64,000 bases of DNA from Aliidiomarina quisquiliarum (lineage in GTDB: Bacteria > Pseudomonadota > Gammaproteobacteria > Enterobacterales > Alteromonadaceae): contig NZ_JAMFTN010000010.1 in the NCBI RefSeq assembly GCF_023922585.1, forward strand, positions 124,420 through 188,419, written 5' to 3'. Positions within the stretch are counted from its first letter, which is position 1. Each line of letters starts with the position of its first letter. The notes beneath the pieces are model-generated. The model saw only the letters and a program-made list of their open reading frames with translations. It was not told the origin of the DNA and ran no database searches. Below, piece after piece: positions 17,041 through 26,175 of the stretch. The position numbers and the translations under genes are program-made.

Positions 17041-18464
17041 TAGCTTTGTTCCTCTCGGCTGTTAATAAACTCAAGCGCTAAGCTTATACGCGCCACCACC
17101 GTTGCTTGTGGAATTAACGCTAAAGTTGCATCTAACGCAGGTGAATTACCACCACCGGTTACCGCTACCCGCAATGGCATGCCAACTTTGCCCATGCCTA
17201 CCTCGAGCGCTGCACAGGTAGCTTGTATGCTGGCTTGAATATTTTCAGTGGTCCATTCTGTTAACGCTTTTAGGCGCTGCTGAATGTCTACCAGTACGTT
17301 TTTGGCTACCGGGCGTAAATGTTTTTGCGCTGCGTTTGCTTCAAAGCCAGTAACTGGGGCGTAGAAATAGCTACTAATTTCGGCCATTTCCTTCAGGGTT
17401 TTTACCCGCTCCGCCTGTAGCTTGACTACATCGACCAGTGCTGGTCCGTCCTCAGTCGACACCCCAAGGTTGTCAAAATGCCACAATAATTCTGCTGCAA
17501 CCTGCTCTGCAGGCAAGGTTTTCATATAGTGTTGGTTCAGCCAATTTAGCTTTTCCGTATTAAAAGCCGAGGCGGCTTTATTAATATCGCTCAGCTTGAA
17601 ATATTGAATCATTTCTTCGCGGCTAAACACTTCCTGATCACCATGCGACCAGCCTAAACGTACCAAATAATTCAGTACCGCTTCTGGTAGGTAACCATTG
17701 TCGCGATACTCTGTCACACTCACCGCACCATGGCGTTTAGAAAGCTTCTTGCCATCGTCACCTAAAATCATCGCCACGTGGGCATATTCAGGTAATGGCG
17801 CACCTAAAGCCCGTAAAATATTAATTTGCCGTGGGGTGTTGTTAATATGGTCTTCACCACGCACCACATGGGTAATGCCCATGTCCCAGTCATCTACCAC
17901 CACACAAAAGTTATAGGTTGGCGTGCCGCCGGTGCGAGCAATAATCAGGTCGTCTAATTCCGTATTGGCAATTTCTATGCGCCCACGCACATGGTCATCG
18001 AACACCACACTGCCTTCTTGTGGGTTACGAAAACGAATTACAAAGGGTTGGTCTGCTTTTTCCGCATGTTCTGCTGCGGTTAAGTTACGACATTTGCCGT
18101 CGTAACGGGCTTTTAAGCCAGCCGCCATTTGCTCTTCGCGCATGGTTTCTAAGCGCTCCTGCGAGCAATAACATTTGTAAGCTTTATCTTCGCCCATTAA
18201 TTGTTCAATCAGTTCGCCGTAACGGGCAAAGCGCTGGGTTTGGTATATAGGCTCTTCGTCCCAGTCTAAACCAAGCCATTTCATGCCAGCAAAAATGGCA
18301 TCAATAGCCTCTTGAGTAGAACGTTCACGGTCCGTGTCTTCAATCCGCAATAAAAATTTACCGCCCGCGGCACGAGCCACCAGCCAAGCATAAAGTGCAG
18401 TTCGCGCACCACCAACGTGTAAATAACCAGTAGGACTAGGAGCAAAACGAGAGACAACAGACAT
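17040..18464 (-). CDS. gltX: Glutamyl-tRNA synthetase
   Basis: A 474-residue class I synthetase. The HIGH-type signature is in [13 protein letters not shown] and the KMSKS-type loop in GKKLSKRHG. The CYCSQ plus later Cys in YDGKC form the zinc-binding insertion of the E. coli-type enzyme. I chose ATG 18464 ([10 protein letters not shown]), preceded by AGGA; the frame extends nine codons further upstream without family support. Gene context is striking: tRNA-Glu genes are downstream and tRNA-Val genes upstream, as around E. coli gltX, which is also flanked by tRNA-Val and tRNA-Ala genes. Confidence 0.97.
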   Translation of the reverse strand: MSVVSRFAPSPTGYLHVGGARTALYAWLVARAAGGKFLLRIEDTDRERSTQEAIDAIFAGMKWLGLDWDEEPIYQTQRFARYGELIEQLMGEDKAYKCYCSQERLETMREEQMAAGLKARYDGKCRNLTAAEHAEKADQPFVIRFRNPQEGSVVFDDHVRGRIEIANTELDDLIIARTGGTPTYNFCVVVDDWDMGITHVVRGEDHINNTPRQINILRALGAPLPEYAHVAMILGDDGKKLSKRHGAVSVTEYRDNGYLPEAVLNYLVRLGWSHGDQEVFSREEMIQYFKLSDINKAASAFNTEKLNWLNQHYMKTLPAEQVAAELLWHFDNLGVSTEDGPALVDVVKLQAERVKTLKEMAEISSYFYAPVTGFEANAAQKHLRPVAKNVLVDIQQRLKALTEWTTENIQASIQATCAALEVGMGKVGMPLRVAVTGGGNSPALDATLALIPQATVVARISLALEFINSREEQS

Positions 18465-18528
18465 GAGTAATTTTCCTGCTTCGGAGTTCAAATGCGTAAA
18501 TTCAAAAAATTAGCGAAGATTATAGCAG

Positions 18529-18570
18529 AAAAAAAATGGGGTCAGCGCATCATATCTGCTCTGACCCCAT
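18529..18570 (-). terminator. Terminator of the tRNA-Val pair (palindrome with GGGGTCAG core)
   Basis: ATGGGGTCAG (18536-18545) and CTGACCCCAT (18561-18570) form a perfect 10-bp inverted repeat around a 15-base loop. On the minus strand the stem is followed by seven T residues (18535-18529), giving a good intrinsic terminator 10 bp after the last tRNA-Val. The plus strand side also has CTTTTATTTT, so it may work both ways. The TGGGGTCAG core is shared with the inverted repeats of the element inside hisD (56210-56303), which suggests that it derives from the same REP-like family. Confidence 0.85.
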
Positions 18571-18579
18571 CTTTTATTT

Positions 18580-18655
18580 TGGTGGATGGTACTGGGCTTG
18601 AACCAGTGACCCCCGCCTTGTAAGGGCGGTGCTCTACCAACTGAGCTAACCATCC
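18580..18655 (-). tRNA. tRNA-Val(UAC)
   Basis: A 76-nt tRNA gene with encoded CCA; the anticodon loop CTTACAA between CCGCC and GGCGG gives TAC. The T-loop reads TTCAAGC. Body identical to the copy at 18679-18754; 23 bp separate the two. Confidence 0.97.
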
Positions 18656-18678
18656 GAATGTGTACCACCATGTAAAAT

Positions 18679-18754
18679 TGGTGGATGGTACTGGGCTTGA
18701 ACCAGTGACCCCCGCCTTGTAAGGGCGGTGCTCTACCAACTGAGCTAACCATCC
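18679..18754 (-). tRNA. tRNA-Val(UAC)
   Basis: Second, promoter-proximal copy of tRNA-Val(UAC), 76 nt with encoded CCA and the same sequence as the downstream copy. Transcribed from the promoter at 18790-18817. Confidence 0.97.
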
Positions 18755-18789
18755 ATCTGTTGTTATTCATTCCCTGAACAACGAGCGCT

Positions 18790-18817
18790 ATTATAGGGGC
18801 GTAACAAAAACTGTCAA
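18790..18817 (-). promoter_or_regulatory. Promoter of the tRNA-Val pair
   Basis: Both elements are perfect: TTGACA (18812-18817) and TATAAT (18790-18795) on the minus strand, spaced by 16 bp, followed by AGCGCTCG, a GC-containing discriminator. This places the start about 30 bp ahead of the first tRNA. Confidence 0.92.
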
Positions 18818-18918
18818 CTATAGATGCACTCTTTTTCCCTGGTTTTCGTTCAACTGCTGAAAAAAGGAGCATAACGGCCATAACTCAAACAAATCTGCGC
18901 CCTATTTAACCTACTGTA

Positions 18919-20988
18919 TTAGGTACCATAGGTTTTGAGCGCTTCGCGTAATTCATTTAATTCGTCACGCATGGCTGCTGCTTTTTCAAATTCTAAGTCT
19001 TGCGCGGCTTTATACATACCCCGCTCTTGCTCGGCAATTTTATTTAACAGCTCTTTTTCTGTTCGGTACGTTCGCATGGTTACAACTTTGCGCGCTTCTT
19101 GTTCGCGCTCACGGCGTTTCTTGCGATTCGGGTCGCCGCCCATATCCATTACATCTGTAATGCGTTTATTTAATCCTGTTGGTGTTATACCGTGAGCTTC
19201 GTTGTGCGCCATTTGCTTTTGTCGGCGTCGATCAGTTTCGTCAATGGCCTTTTGCATCGACTTAGTAATACGGTCGCCGTACAAAATTGCTTTACCGTTT
19301 AAGTTACGCGCCGCACGGCCAATGGTTTGTATAAGCGAACGTTCCGAACGTAAAAAACCTTCCTTATCTGCATCTAGAATAGCCACCAACGACACTTCTG
19401 GCATATCTAAGCCTTCACGCAGCAAGTTAATACCAATCACCACATCGAATTCGCCTAAGCGGAAGTCGCGAATAATTTCCATTCGCTCTACGGTGTCTAT
19501 ATCTGAATGTAAATAACGTACTTTAATACCGTGCTCGTCTAAATAGTCGGCTAGGTCTTCCGACATCCGCTTGGTTAACGTAGTAATCAGTACCCGTTCA
19601 TTTTTTGCTGTACGCAAGCGAATTTCCGACATTACATCGTCCACTTGGGTTGCTACCGGCCGTACTTCAATTTCCGGATCAATCAAGCCCGTTGGCCGTA
19701 CCACTTGTTCAATAATTTCGCCGCCACAACGCTCTAGCTCATAATTACCCGGCGTGGCCGACACATAAATGGTTTGTGGCGAAATGGCTTCAAACTCATC
19801 AAACTTTAAGGGGCGGTTATCCAGTGCCGACGGCAACCGAAAACCATAGTTCACCAAGTTTTCTTTACGCGAGCGGTCGCCCTTATACATGGCACCAATT
19901 TGCGACACGGTTACGTGCGACTCATCCAAAATTAGCAAGGCATCGTCGGGCAAATAGTCCATTAAGGTTGGTGGCGGCTCGCCCGGTGCCCGGCCCGATA
20001 AATAGCGCGAATAGTTTTCAATGCCCGAGCAATAGCCAAGCTCCAGCATCATTTCAATATCAAACTGAGTACGTTCGCGTATACGCTGCTCTTCCACCAT
20101 TTTCCCGGTGCTTATATATTGCTCGCGGCGCTCTTGTAGTTCATTTTTTATATGTTCAATGGCGTCAACAATTTTTTCTCGGGGGGTCACATAGTGGGTT
20201 TTCGGATACACCGTATAACGGGCAATATCGCTTTGAATAATTTGCCCTGTCAGCGGTTCAAAAATAGAAATTCGTTCTATTTCATCGTCGAACAGCTCTA
20301 CTCGCACCGCAAGCTCGTCTGATTCGGCAGGGAATATATCTATAATTTCGCCCCGCACCCGGTAGGTACCTCGCGCAAAGGCTTGGTCATTACGAGTGTA
20401 CTGCAAGGTGGCCAAGTTTCTCAGCATATCGCGCTGATCGATAATGGCGCCACGGCGTAAATGCAGCATCATTTTCATATACGACTCAGGATCACCCAAA
20501 CCATAAATAGCCGACACAGACGCAATCAAAATAACGTCACGGCGCTCCATTAACGCTTTGGTGGCCGACAGCCGCATTTGTTCGATATGTTCGTTAATGG
20601 CCGCGTCTTTTTCGATAAAGGTGTCGGTGGTTGGCACATAGGCTTCGGGCTGGTAGTAGTCGTAATAAGAAACAAAGTATTCCACCGCATTATTGGGGAA
20701 AAATTCTTTCATTTCACCATATAACTGCGCCGCTAGGGTTTTATTATGAGCCATAATAAGCGTAGGTCGGCCAGTATTGGCTATTACATTAGCCATGGTA
20801 AAGGTTTTCCCCGAGCCAGTTACCCCAAGCAACACCTGCCCTGCTAAACCCGCATCAATATTGTCCACCAACTTTTGAATTGCTGCCGGCTGGTCGCCCG
20901 CTGGTTGGTAGTCCGACACTAAGTCGAAGGGTCGCCCCTGCTCTGGTACCAAGGCGGCAACCGCTTGCTGTTTACTGTTTTCACTCAC
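18919..20988 (-). CDS. uvrB: Excinuclease ABC subunit B
   Basis: The damage-verifying helicase-like subunit of nucleotide excision repair, about 689 residues. Walker A is GVTGSGKT, the beta-hairpin region includes [15 protein letters not shown], the helicase motif II is ILDESH, motifs V-VI include [10 protein letters not shown] and QTIGRAARN, and the C-terminal UVR motif ([13 protein letters not shown]) binds UvrC/UvrA. I propose the GTG at 20988, which overlaps the MATE stop as GTGA and suggests coupling; the frame continues to an ATG at 21042 inside the MATE gene. E. coli UvrB is 673 residues, so the shorter start fits better. Confidence 0.96.
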   Translation of the reverse strand: MSENSKQQAVAALVPEQGRPFDLVSDYQPAGDQPAAIQKLVDNIDAGLAGQVLLGVTGSGKTFTMANVIANTGRPTLIMAHNKTLAAQLYGEMKEFFPNNAVEYFVSYYDYYQPEAYVPTTDTFIEKDAAINEHIEQMRLSATKALMERRDVILIASVSAIYGLGDPESYMKMMLHLRRGAIIDQRDMLRNLATLQYTRNDQAFARGTYRVRGEIIDIFPAESDELAVRVELFDDEIERISIFEPLTGQIIQSDIARYTVYPKTHYVTPREKIVDAIEHIKNELQERREQYISTGKMVEEQRIRERTQFDIEMMLELGYCSGIENYSRYLSGRAPGEPPPTLMDYLPDDALLILDESHVTVSQIGAMYKGDRSRKENLVNYGFRLPSALDNRPLKFDEFEAISPQTIYVSATPGNYELERCGGEIIEQVVRPTGLIDPEIEVRPVATQVDDVMSEIRLRTAKNERVLITTLTKRMSEDLADYLDEHGIKVRYLHSDIDTVERMEIIRDFRLGEFDVVIGINLLREGLDMPEVSLVAILDADKEGFLRSERSLIQTIGRAARNLNGKAILYGDRITKSMQKAIDETDRRRQKQMAHNEAHGITPTGLNKRITDVMDMGGDPNRKKRREREQEARKVVTMRTYRTEKELLNKIAEQERGMYKAAQDLEFEKAAAMRDELNELREALKTYGT

Positions 20989-22355
20989 TTCACTGCAACC
21001 TGTAGCTGTTTTAACTCGGCGCCACTGGTGCGCATAAACCAATTGTACGACACCACGCCAGTAATTATATTAGCCAAAACACCGCCCATAAATAAACCCG
21101 GCAAGCCGGCCAGCGCATTACCAAGAATAGACAAAGGCACAAAGGTAACAAATAACCGTACCACGCTTAACGAAAGCGCATGCATAGGTTTGTGCAACGC
21201 GTTTAGCGACGAGTTAGTTAAAATAATCCAACCTTGCAAACCATAACCTAAGGGCATGATCCACACGAACAAGGCCAATACCTCGGCCACTGCTGCGTCG
21301 CGGGCAAAGGCTGTTTGTATGCCTGGCAACAACAATAGCAGTAATAAGTAAATGGCTAGCTGCAACCCAAGAATAAAAAACAACGAGGTTTTATAAGCGC
21401 TGCGCACCCGCTCCATATTGCCGGCACCAAAGTTCTGGCTAATAAATGGCGGTAAACTCATCGACAAGGCCAAAATAACCACCGAGGCTAACGACTCTAA
21501 GCGAATACCTACCCCAAACGCCGCCACTGCAGGCGCGCCGTGGGTGGCTACAATGGCAGTTAATACCGCCATTGCTAAAGGCGTTAACATATTAGCCCCC
21601 GCAGCAGGTAAACCTATGCTTAATAAGCGCTTAGCCGAGCGAATAAAAATAGCCAACACCGGTGGGCGGCCATCAATCAGCTTTCTGCGCCACACCAGCC
21701 AGTAAATAATTAAACTAAAACCAACTAGCCAAGAAATTACGCTAGCTAGGGCCGCACCCTGAATACCCAAAGCAGGGAAAGGCCCCAAGCCAAAAATAAG
21801 CAGGGGGTCTAGTATGGCATTCAACAAACCACCAAGGCCCATAATTAACGACGGCGTTTTGGTGTCGCCCGACGCCCGCAGCACACTATTACCTACCATA
21901 GGCACAACTAACAGTACCGCGCCAGCATACCAAATATACATATACTGCTTAATCAGCGGCATTAATTCGGTGGTGGCACCCAGGGTGTGAAAAATAGGCT
22001 CGGTCAGGAAAAATAGTAACAAAGCTAAACTACCCACCAACAACGCTGCTAAATATATAGCGCTACTACCTACCTGGCGCGCTCCTACTTCATCATTGCT
22101 ACCTAATTTGCGCGCCATCACCGCCGAGGTGCCAATACCTAAACCTATCGTTAGGCTGATCACCGTAAAGCTAACGGGAAAAGTAAAACCTACTGCGGCT
22201 AATTCTTCAGTGCCTAAAAAACTAATGAAAAGCGTATCGATAAAATTAAAACTAATTAGGGTGGCAACACCAAAAATAACCGGCCAGGTCATCGACCAAA
22301 GAGTTGGGGCAACGGGGGCGGTCAGCATGGCGCGAGGCGCCGTGGCTGAAGACAT
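20985..22355 (-). CDS. MATE family efflux transporter
   Basis: A multidrug-and-toxin-extrusion family membrane protein of about 456 residues with twelve predicted helices in two similar halves. Family motifs include [13 protein letters not shown] in the first helix pair, [39 protein letters not shown] and the matching second-half segment [23 protein letters not shown] 22355 is chosen because GAGGAG lies at ideal spacing; a longer frame begins 14 codons upstream. It probably exports cationic compounds using a sodium or proton gradient. It is transcribed with uvrB, an unusual pairing. Confidence 0.9.
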   Translation of the reverse strand: MSSATAPRAMLTAPVAPTLWSMTWPVIFGVATLISFNFIDTLFISFLGTEELAAVGFTFPVSFTVISLTIGLGIGTSAVMARKLGSNDEVGARQVGSSAIYLAALLVGSLALLLFFLTEPIFHTLGATTELMPLIKQYMYIWYAGAVLLVVPMVGNSVLRASGDTKTPSLIMGLGGLLNAILDPLLIFGLGPFPALGIQGAALASVISWLVGFSLIIYWLVWRRKLIDGRPPVLAIFIRSAKRLLSIGLPAAGANMLTPLAMAVLTAIVATHGAPAVAAFGVGIRLESLASVVILALSMSLPPFISQNFGAGNMERVRSAYKTSLFFILGLQLAIYLLLLLLLPGIQTAFARDAAVAEVLALFVWIMPLGYGLQGWIILTNSSLNALHKPMHALSLSVVRLFVTFVPLSILGNALAGLPGLFMGGVLANIITGVVSYNWFMRTSGAELKQLQVAVK

Positions 22356-22570
22356 TCGAACTCCTCTATATGTTTCACTTTGCCAGTTCTGCAACAAACA
22401 GGATTACGGGGGCAAAAACATTGTCACGTATAGTACTTAAAATAGCCCTTAAATACCAATGAAAGCGCCCCGCCGACTAGACTTTTTAGCCCTGCACACA
22501 TATAGTCTGTGGTGCTTTTTCATTGGGTTTTCAGCCTTTCCAACCATCAACTACGTAGTTAGGTATCTTT

Positions 22571-23755
22571 GTGGATTACAAACTTTCTCACCGAGTCAAC
22601 GCTATTCAACCTTCTCCTACGCTTGCTGTCAGTCAAAAGTCGGCCGAGCTTAAGGCACAAGGGCACAATGTTATTGGTCTTGGCGTTGGCGAGCCCGACT
22701 TCCCAACCCCAGACTTTATTTGTGAAGCGGCTAAAGTAGCCATCGACAACCGTTACACTCGTTACACTGCCGTCGACGGTATTCCTGCACTTAAACAAGC
22801 GATTATTAATAAATTTAAGCGCGACAACAAGTTAGACTACAAACCAAATGAAATTTTAGTTTCAGCCGGTGGTAAGCATTCTATTTTTAACTTGCTTACC
22901 GCGTGGATCAACGACGGCGACGAAGTCATTATTCCGGCCCCTTACTGGGTGTCGTACCCCGACATGACCACCTTGCTTGGGGGTGTACCGGTCATTGTTG
23001 AAGCAGGTATTGAGCAAGCCTATAAAATCACCCCGGCACAATTAGCTGCGGCCATTACCCCTAAAACCCGCATGCTGTTTTTAAATAGCCCTTCTAACCC
23101 CACCGGCATGGCCTACACCGCCGACGAGCTTCGTGGTTTGGCCGACGTATTACGCCAGCACCCTCATGTACTTATTGCTACCGACGATATGTACGAGCAC
23201 GTGCTCTGGAGCGACGAGCCTTTCCATAACATCCCAATGGTTGCCCCCGACTTAATGAATCGCACTGTGGTACTTTCTGGTGTGTCCAAGGCCTATGCCA
23301 TGACCGGTTGGCGCATTGGTTACGCGGCAGGCCCTGCCGTTATCATTGCAGCCATGAAAAAAATTCAATCGCAAAGTACTTCTAACCCTTGTTCTATTGC
23401 CCAATATGCGGCTTTAGCAGCACTAGAAGGCGACCAAAGTTTTATTCAAGAAATGGTTACCGAATTTAAAGGTCGGCATGAACGTTTGGTGAAAGGCTTA
23501 AATTCTATTCCTGGTATCAAGGCCATTCCAGCAGACGGTACTTTTTATAGTTTCCCGAATGTTGAAGAACTTATGGCGGCCAAAGGCGTAGCCACCGACG
23601 TTGAGCTGTGCGAGCTATTACTTGAAGAGCAAAAAGTTGCCCTGGTACCAGGCACCGCCTTTGGTGCACCCGGCCACTTCCGCTTGTCGTTTGCAGCGGC
23701 CCAAGAGGTACTAGACGACGCCGTAAAGCGTATTGCAGCCTTTGCCGCAAACTAA
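22571..23755 (+). CDS. Class I pyridoxal-phosphate aminotransferase (aspartate aminotransferase type I-b)
   Basis: A 394-residue PLP enzyme. GVGEPDFPTPDFI near residue 38, NSPSNPTGMAYT (substrate carboxylate and PLP Asn) near 172, and SKAYAMTGWRIGY (PLP lysine) near 237 identify fold type I, subgroup I-b of aspartate aminotransferases (Thermus/Bacillus AspB-like), not the E. coli AspC I-a type. Substrate is probably aspartate with 2-oxoglutarate, though prephenate or alanine specificity cannot be excluded. The start is GTG with a weak ribosome site. It is divergent from the MATE gene and followed by a hairpin at 23792-23822. Confidence 0.9.
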   Translation: MDYKLSHRVNAIQPSPTLAVSQKSAELKAQGHNVIGLGVGEPDFPTPDFICEAAKVAIDNRYTRYTAVDGIPALKQAIINKFKRDNKLDYKPNEILVSAGGKHSIFNLLTAWINDGDEVIIPAPYWVSYPDMTTLLGGVPVIVEAGIEQAYKITPAQLAAAITPKTRMLFLNSPSNPTGMAYTADELRGLADVLRQHPHVLIATDDMYEHVLWSDEPFHNIPMVAPDLMNRTVVLSGVSKAYAMTGWRIGYAAGPAVIIAAMKKIQSQSTSNPCSIAQYAALAALEGDQSFIQEMVTEFKGRHERLVKGLNSIPGIKAIPADGTFYSFPNVEELMAAKGVATDVELCELLLEEQKVALVPGTAFGAPGHFRLSFAAAQEVLDDAVKRIAAFAAN

Positions 23756-23791
23756 GTAACACCACTTAAATGGTCTAGCTAAACCAACTTA

Positions 23792-23833
23792 GGCACTCGT
23801 AGGTATACCACCTTTGAGTGCCTTACTTTTAGG
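23792..23833 (+). terminator. Probable terminator after the aminotransferase gene
   Basis: GGCACTC (23792-23798) pairs with GAGTGCC (23816-23822). Inside, AGGT and ACCT extend the stem, and TTACTTTTAGG follows. It is 37 bp after the stop codon. The T-run is interrupted, so strength is uncertain. Confidence 0.65.
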
Positions 23834-24237
23834 AATACACCCTACCCAGCCTAAATCTTGCCTAGAAGGCAGCCAAATACATACTGCTCGGCTGCAATCC
23901 TCGCTTTCTTTACCAGCTAATTTCATTTTTCCCCTTGCACCTAAACACTTTTCTTTACTGCAATTACCACCTACGACAGATTTTACTTGTGTTAACAACA
24001 TGTAGCCCGTAAGCGATCGCTTACCCCACATCTATGCATAGTTTTCCACCGATCCGCCGAGTTAATACACAATAATGTGAATTACATACTTGCATCGTGC
24101 TAACAATAGGCGGGCTCTTTACTTTTTCGTTGACAATACATAACGCATTGATATTTAAGGGTAATAATTTTCATGCCAAGTTTTTAATTATTTCAAAACT
24201 CCGCTATATCCCGCACCAGTCCTAATCTCCCACAGAC
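23834..24237 (+). other. Gene-free stretch, left part
   Basis: No frame here has a ribosome-binding site or recognisable product; the two longest frames (60-80 codons on opposite strands over the same bases) look like chance. The stretch is AT-rich toward 24060-24200. The only clear structure is the 16-bp palindrome at 24009-24024. Together with 24238-24484 it forms a gene-free region of about 0.78 kb, large for this otherwise compact window. Confidence 0.6.
24009..24024. repeat. Perfect 16-bp palindrome centred on GATC
   Basis: GTAAGCGATCGCTTAC reads the same on both strands. Two more GATC sites follow at about 24051 and 24273. It could be a protein-binding operator or a Dam/SeqA-responsive site; it has no T-run and is not a terminator. 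Confidence 0.7.
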
Positions 24238-24319
24238 TTAACCACATAGTTATCCACAGAAACAGTGGATAAGATCCGCTAGCCCACACCACTCAAGCCT
24301 TTTGCCTGTATGTGGACAA
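24238..24319. promoter_or_regulatory. Cluster of DnaA-box-like sites
   Basis: A perfect strong DnaA box TTATCCACA lies at 24250-24258 on the plus strand. Five bases away an inverted near-match, TTATCCACT on the minus strand, lies at 24264-24272. Two further one-mismatch sites flank the pair: TTAACCACA at 24238-24246 (plus) and TTGTCCACA on the minus strand at 24311-24319. Four sites in 82 bp, with an IHF-like site 142 bp to the right, resemble non-origin DnaA loci of E. coli such as DARS or datA. A chromosomal origin is less likely, since mnmG, dnaA or rnpA-type neighbours are absent. Confidence 0.5.
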
Positions 24320-24460
24320 AAGCCGAGTTAAAATGAGTTAGTACTACAAAGTGTATGAAAGCGAAGCAGGCAAGGGAAAGTGTAAAAACAGGTAGGTTTG
24401 CGGTTAAAAATACACCTAACGCCTGAAAATGTATGTTTTTCCTCCAGTTGAACCACTTAT

Positions 24461-24473
24461 TATCAATTTATTG
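24461..24473 (+). promoter_or_regulatory. IHF consensus-like site
   Basis: TATCAATTTATTG fits the IHF consensus WATCAANNNNTTR at every defined position and lies in an AT-rich tract. It is 12 bp upstream of the tRNA-Asn -35 element and 142 bp from the DnaA-box cluster, so it could serve either. Match by sequence only. Confidence 0.45.
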
Positions 24474-24484
24474 TGTTTCAATGG

Positions 24485-24513
24485 TTGACAGTATAGCTCT
24501 CTCCCTTTAACAT
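24485..24513 (+). promoter_or_regulatory. Promoter of the tRNA-Asn pair
   Basis: TTGACA (24485-24490), 17-bp spacer, TAACAT (24508-24513), then a GC-containing discriminator TCTGCCCCG. The first tRNA starts 21 bp after the -10. Confidence 0.8.
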
Positions 24514-24534
24514 TCTGCCCCGTTGTTAAGCGAT

Positions 24535-24611
24535 TCCCCAGTAGCTCAGTTGGTTAGAGCGGTGGACTGTTAATCCATGTGTCGTTGGTTCAACTCCAAC
24601 CTGGGGAGCCA
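24535..24611 (+). tRNA. tRNA-Asn(GUU)
   Basis: A 77-nt tRNA gene with encoded CCA, TCCCCAG acceptor strand and anticodon GTT in the loop CTGTTAA. Identical to the copy at 24666-24742. Confidence 0.97.
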
Positions 24612-24665
24612 TCGCTAACAAACGCCCTTCTTATTCAGAAGGCAATAACAAATGCTTCCAGCAAT

Positions 24666-24742
24666 TCCCCAGTAGCTCAGTTGGTTAGAGCGGTGGACTG
24701 TTAATCCATGTGTCGTTGGTTCAACTCCAACCTGGGGAGCCA
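24666..24742 (+). tRNA. tRNA-Asn(GUU)
   Basis: Second identical copy of tRNA-Asn, 54 bp after the first. The spacer has a small hairpin (GCCCTTC/GAAGGC). Only T-rich sequence without a clear hairpin follows before the convergent PAP2 gene. Confidence 0.97.
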
Positions 24743-24808
24743 TTTTCATCCTTCTGCTTCACTTATTAAAACTTACTTTAATAGCTTGCCAATAAGCCCA
24801 ATGGCGGC

Positions 24809-25333
24809 TTACTGAATCAGCGCTATAAACAGCACGCCAATACTGGTACCTAGTAAAGCACCTGCTATTACATCGCTTGGGTAATGCACCCCAAGCGCAA
24901 CCCGCGACATAGCCACTAGCACCGCCCATAAATATACGGCACTCGACCAAATGGGAAAGCTAGTCACCACCAAAATGGCAAATAGAAATGCGGCCGTAGA
25001 ATGGCCAGAAGGGAAACTAAATTGATCAGCCGGGGTAATCACCGGTTTAAAGCTAGGCCGCGCCGCAGGTCGATCGCGCTTTAACACTTGCTTCAGCCCA
25101 ATAAACAAGGGCACTTCAATAGCAAAGGAAAAAAACAGGCGCTGCACAAACAGCCAGCTGCCTTCTACTGTGGCAATGACCGCCAATAAAGCAAACAGGG
25201 CGTAGTAAGGGCCATCGCCACTGCGTGAAAACCAAAAAGCTAACCGAGTTTTACGCAGCGCTGAGGTTTTGTGAAACAACCAATAAAACGCACGCTCATC
25301 TAGCGCCCGTAAGCGGTTAAATAATTGAATCAG
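24809..25333 (-). CDS. PAP2 family membrane phosphatase, apparent non-AUG start
   Basis: A membrane phosphatase of about 174 residues with all three PAP2 motifs: KQVLKRDRP (K-x6-RP), PSGHS and SRVALGVHYPSD. Five or six membrane helices surround them. Such proteins dephosphorylate undecaprenyl pyrophosphate or phosphatidylglycerol phosphate. The open frame extends to an ATG at 25540, but homologues, as I recall them, begin near IQLFNRL-type sequence. A perfect AAGGAG (25340-25345) lies six bases ahead of a CTG at 25331-25333 (or nine ahead of ATT), and no ATG, GTG or TTG is nearby. I therefore set the start at CTG; if wrong, a GTG or ATG further upstream adds up to 69 residues. Confidence 0.8.
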   Translation of the reverse strand: MIQLFNRLRALDERAFYWLFHKTSALRKTRLAFWFSRSGDGPYYALFALLAVIATVEGSWLFVQRLFFSFAIEVPLFIGLKQVLKRDRPAARPSFKPVITPADQFSFPSGHSTAAFLFAILVVTSFPIWSSAVYLWAVLVAMSRVALGVHYPSDVIAGALLGTSIGVLFIALIQ

Positions 25334-25594
25334 AACAAACTCCTTGCAGAAAATGATAGGCTTGCCGTATTGCCTGCAGCCCCCAACCTTAAACTGAGGT
25401 AGCAAACCCACCGTCACAATGAAGGCTAACGTGCAGATAGTAGCGAAATCTTTGCGAAAGCGCTTGTGTAAAAACAGTTTGTTGGTAAAAAGCATCACAG
25501 CGAAAGTTGTGTATCCGAGCTTAAAGCAGGATAATAGCAATATTCATATTCCAGAAGCCGTTGGCTTCGTCACTAACGCGAACAATGTAGTTTC

Positions 25595-26173
25595 ATGACT
25601 GAAATTTTGCTTCTACTTATAGCAACGGTGTTGGTAAACAACTTCGTTTTGGTACAGTTTCTAGGTTTGTGCCCGTTTATGGGTGTGTCTGGCAAACTTG
25701 AAACAGCCATTGGCATGTCAGCAGCAACCACCTTCGTGCTTACTCTCGCTTCTGTTTGTAGCTACCTAGTGAACCATTATATTTTAATTCCTCTCGATTT
25801 AATGGCCCTGCGCACCCTTAGCTTTATTTTGGTTATTGCCGTAGTGGTGCAGTTCACTGAAATGGTGGTGCACAAAGCTAGCCCTACCTTATACCGTCTA
25901 CTTGGCATCTTTTTACCCTTAATAACCACCAACTGTGCGGTACTTGGGGTGGCATTACTGAATATTTCTAAACAACACAACTTTGTTGAATCTATTTTTT
26001 ATGGTTTCGGCGCTGCCCTCGGCTTTTCCTTAGTGCTTATTTTATTCTCAGCCATTCGTGAACGCATTGCCGCCGCCGACGTGCCCATAGCCTTTCGTGG
26101 CGCCGCCATCGGCATGATTACCGCAGGTCTTATGTCTTTAGCCTTCATGGGCTTTAGTGGGCTGGTAAGTTAG
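25595..26173 (+). CDS. rnfA: Rnf electron transport complex subunit A
   Basis: A 192-residue protein with six membrane helices, homologous to RnfE and to NqrD/E. It opens with [27 protein letters not shown], and both halves carry the conserved cysteines (GLCPF and TNCAVLG) that bind a [2Fe-2S] cluster within the membrane in Rnf/Nqr. First gene of rnfABCDGE-nth; two bases separate it from rnfB. Rnf couples NADH:ferredoxin oxidoreduction with sodium or proton movement; in E. coli (Rsx) it also reduces SoxR. Confidence 0.96.
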   Translation: MTEILLLLIATVLVNNFVLVQFLGLCPFMGVSGKLETAIGMSAATTFVLTLASVCSYLVNHYILIPLDLMALRTLSFILVIAVVVQFTEMVVHKASPTLYRLLGIFLPLITTNCAVLGVALLNISKQHNFVESIFYGFGAALGFSLVLILFSAIRERIAAADVPIAFRGAAIGMITAGLMSLAFMGFSGLVS

Positions 26174-26175
26174 CT

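Noticed and set aside
18510-18881. A 123-codon minus-strand frame with two long internal repeats
   Set aside because: The repeats are translations of the two identical tRNA-Val genes; the frame also crosses their promoter.
19776-20240. A 154-codon plus-strand frame opposite uvrB
   Set aside because: It is the antisense shadow of strongly conserved UvrB helicase motifs.
23789-24031. An 80-codon minus-strand frame and a 63-codon plus-strand frame in the gene-free region
   Set aside because: Both cover the aminotransferase terminator or the palindrome, lack ribosome sites and have no recognisable sequence.
24238-24319. Chromosomal origin oriC
   Set aside because: The DnaA boxes are fewer than in oriC, there is no clear AT-rich 13-mer array beside them, and dnaA, dnaN, mnmG, mioC or rpmH neighbours are absent. 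A DARS or datA-like locus is the better idea.
24535-24742. tRNA-Asn pair as an attachment site of an integrated element
   Set aside because: Both copies are complete, with no integrase and no partial direct repeat of the tRNA end in the window.
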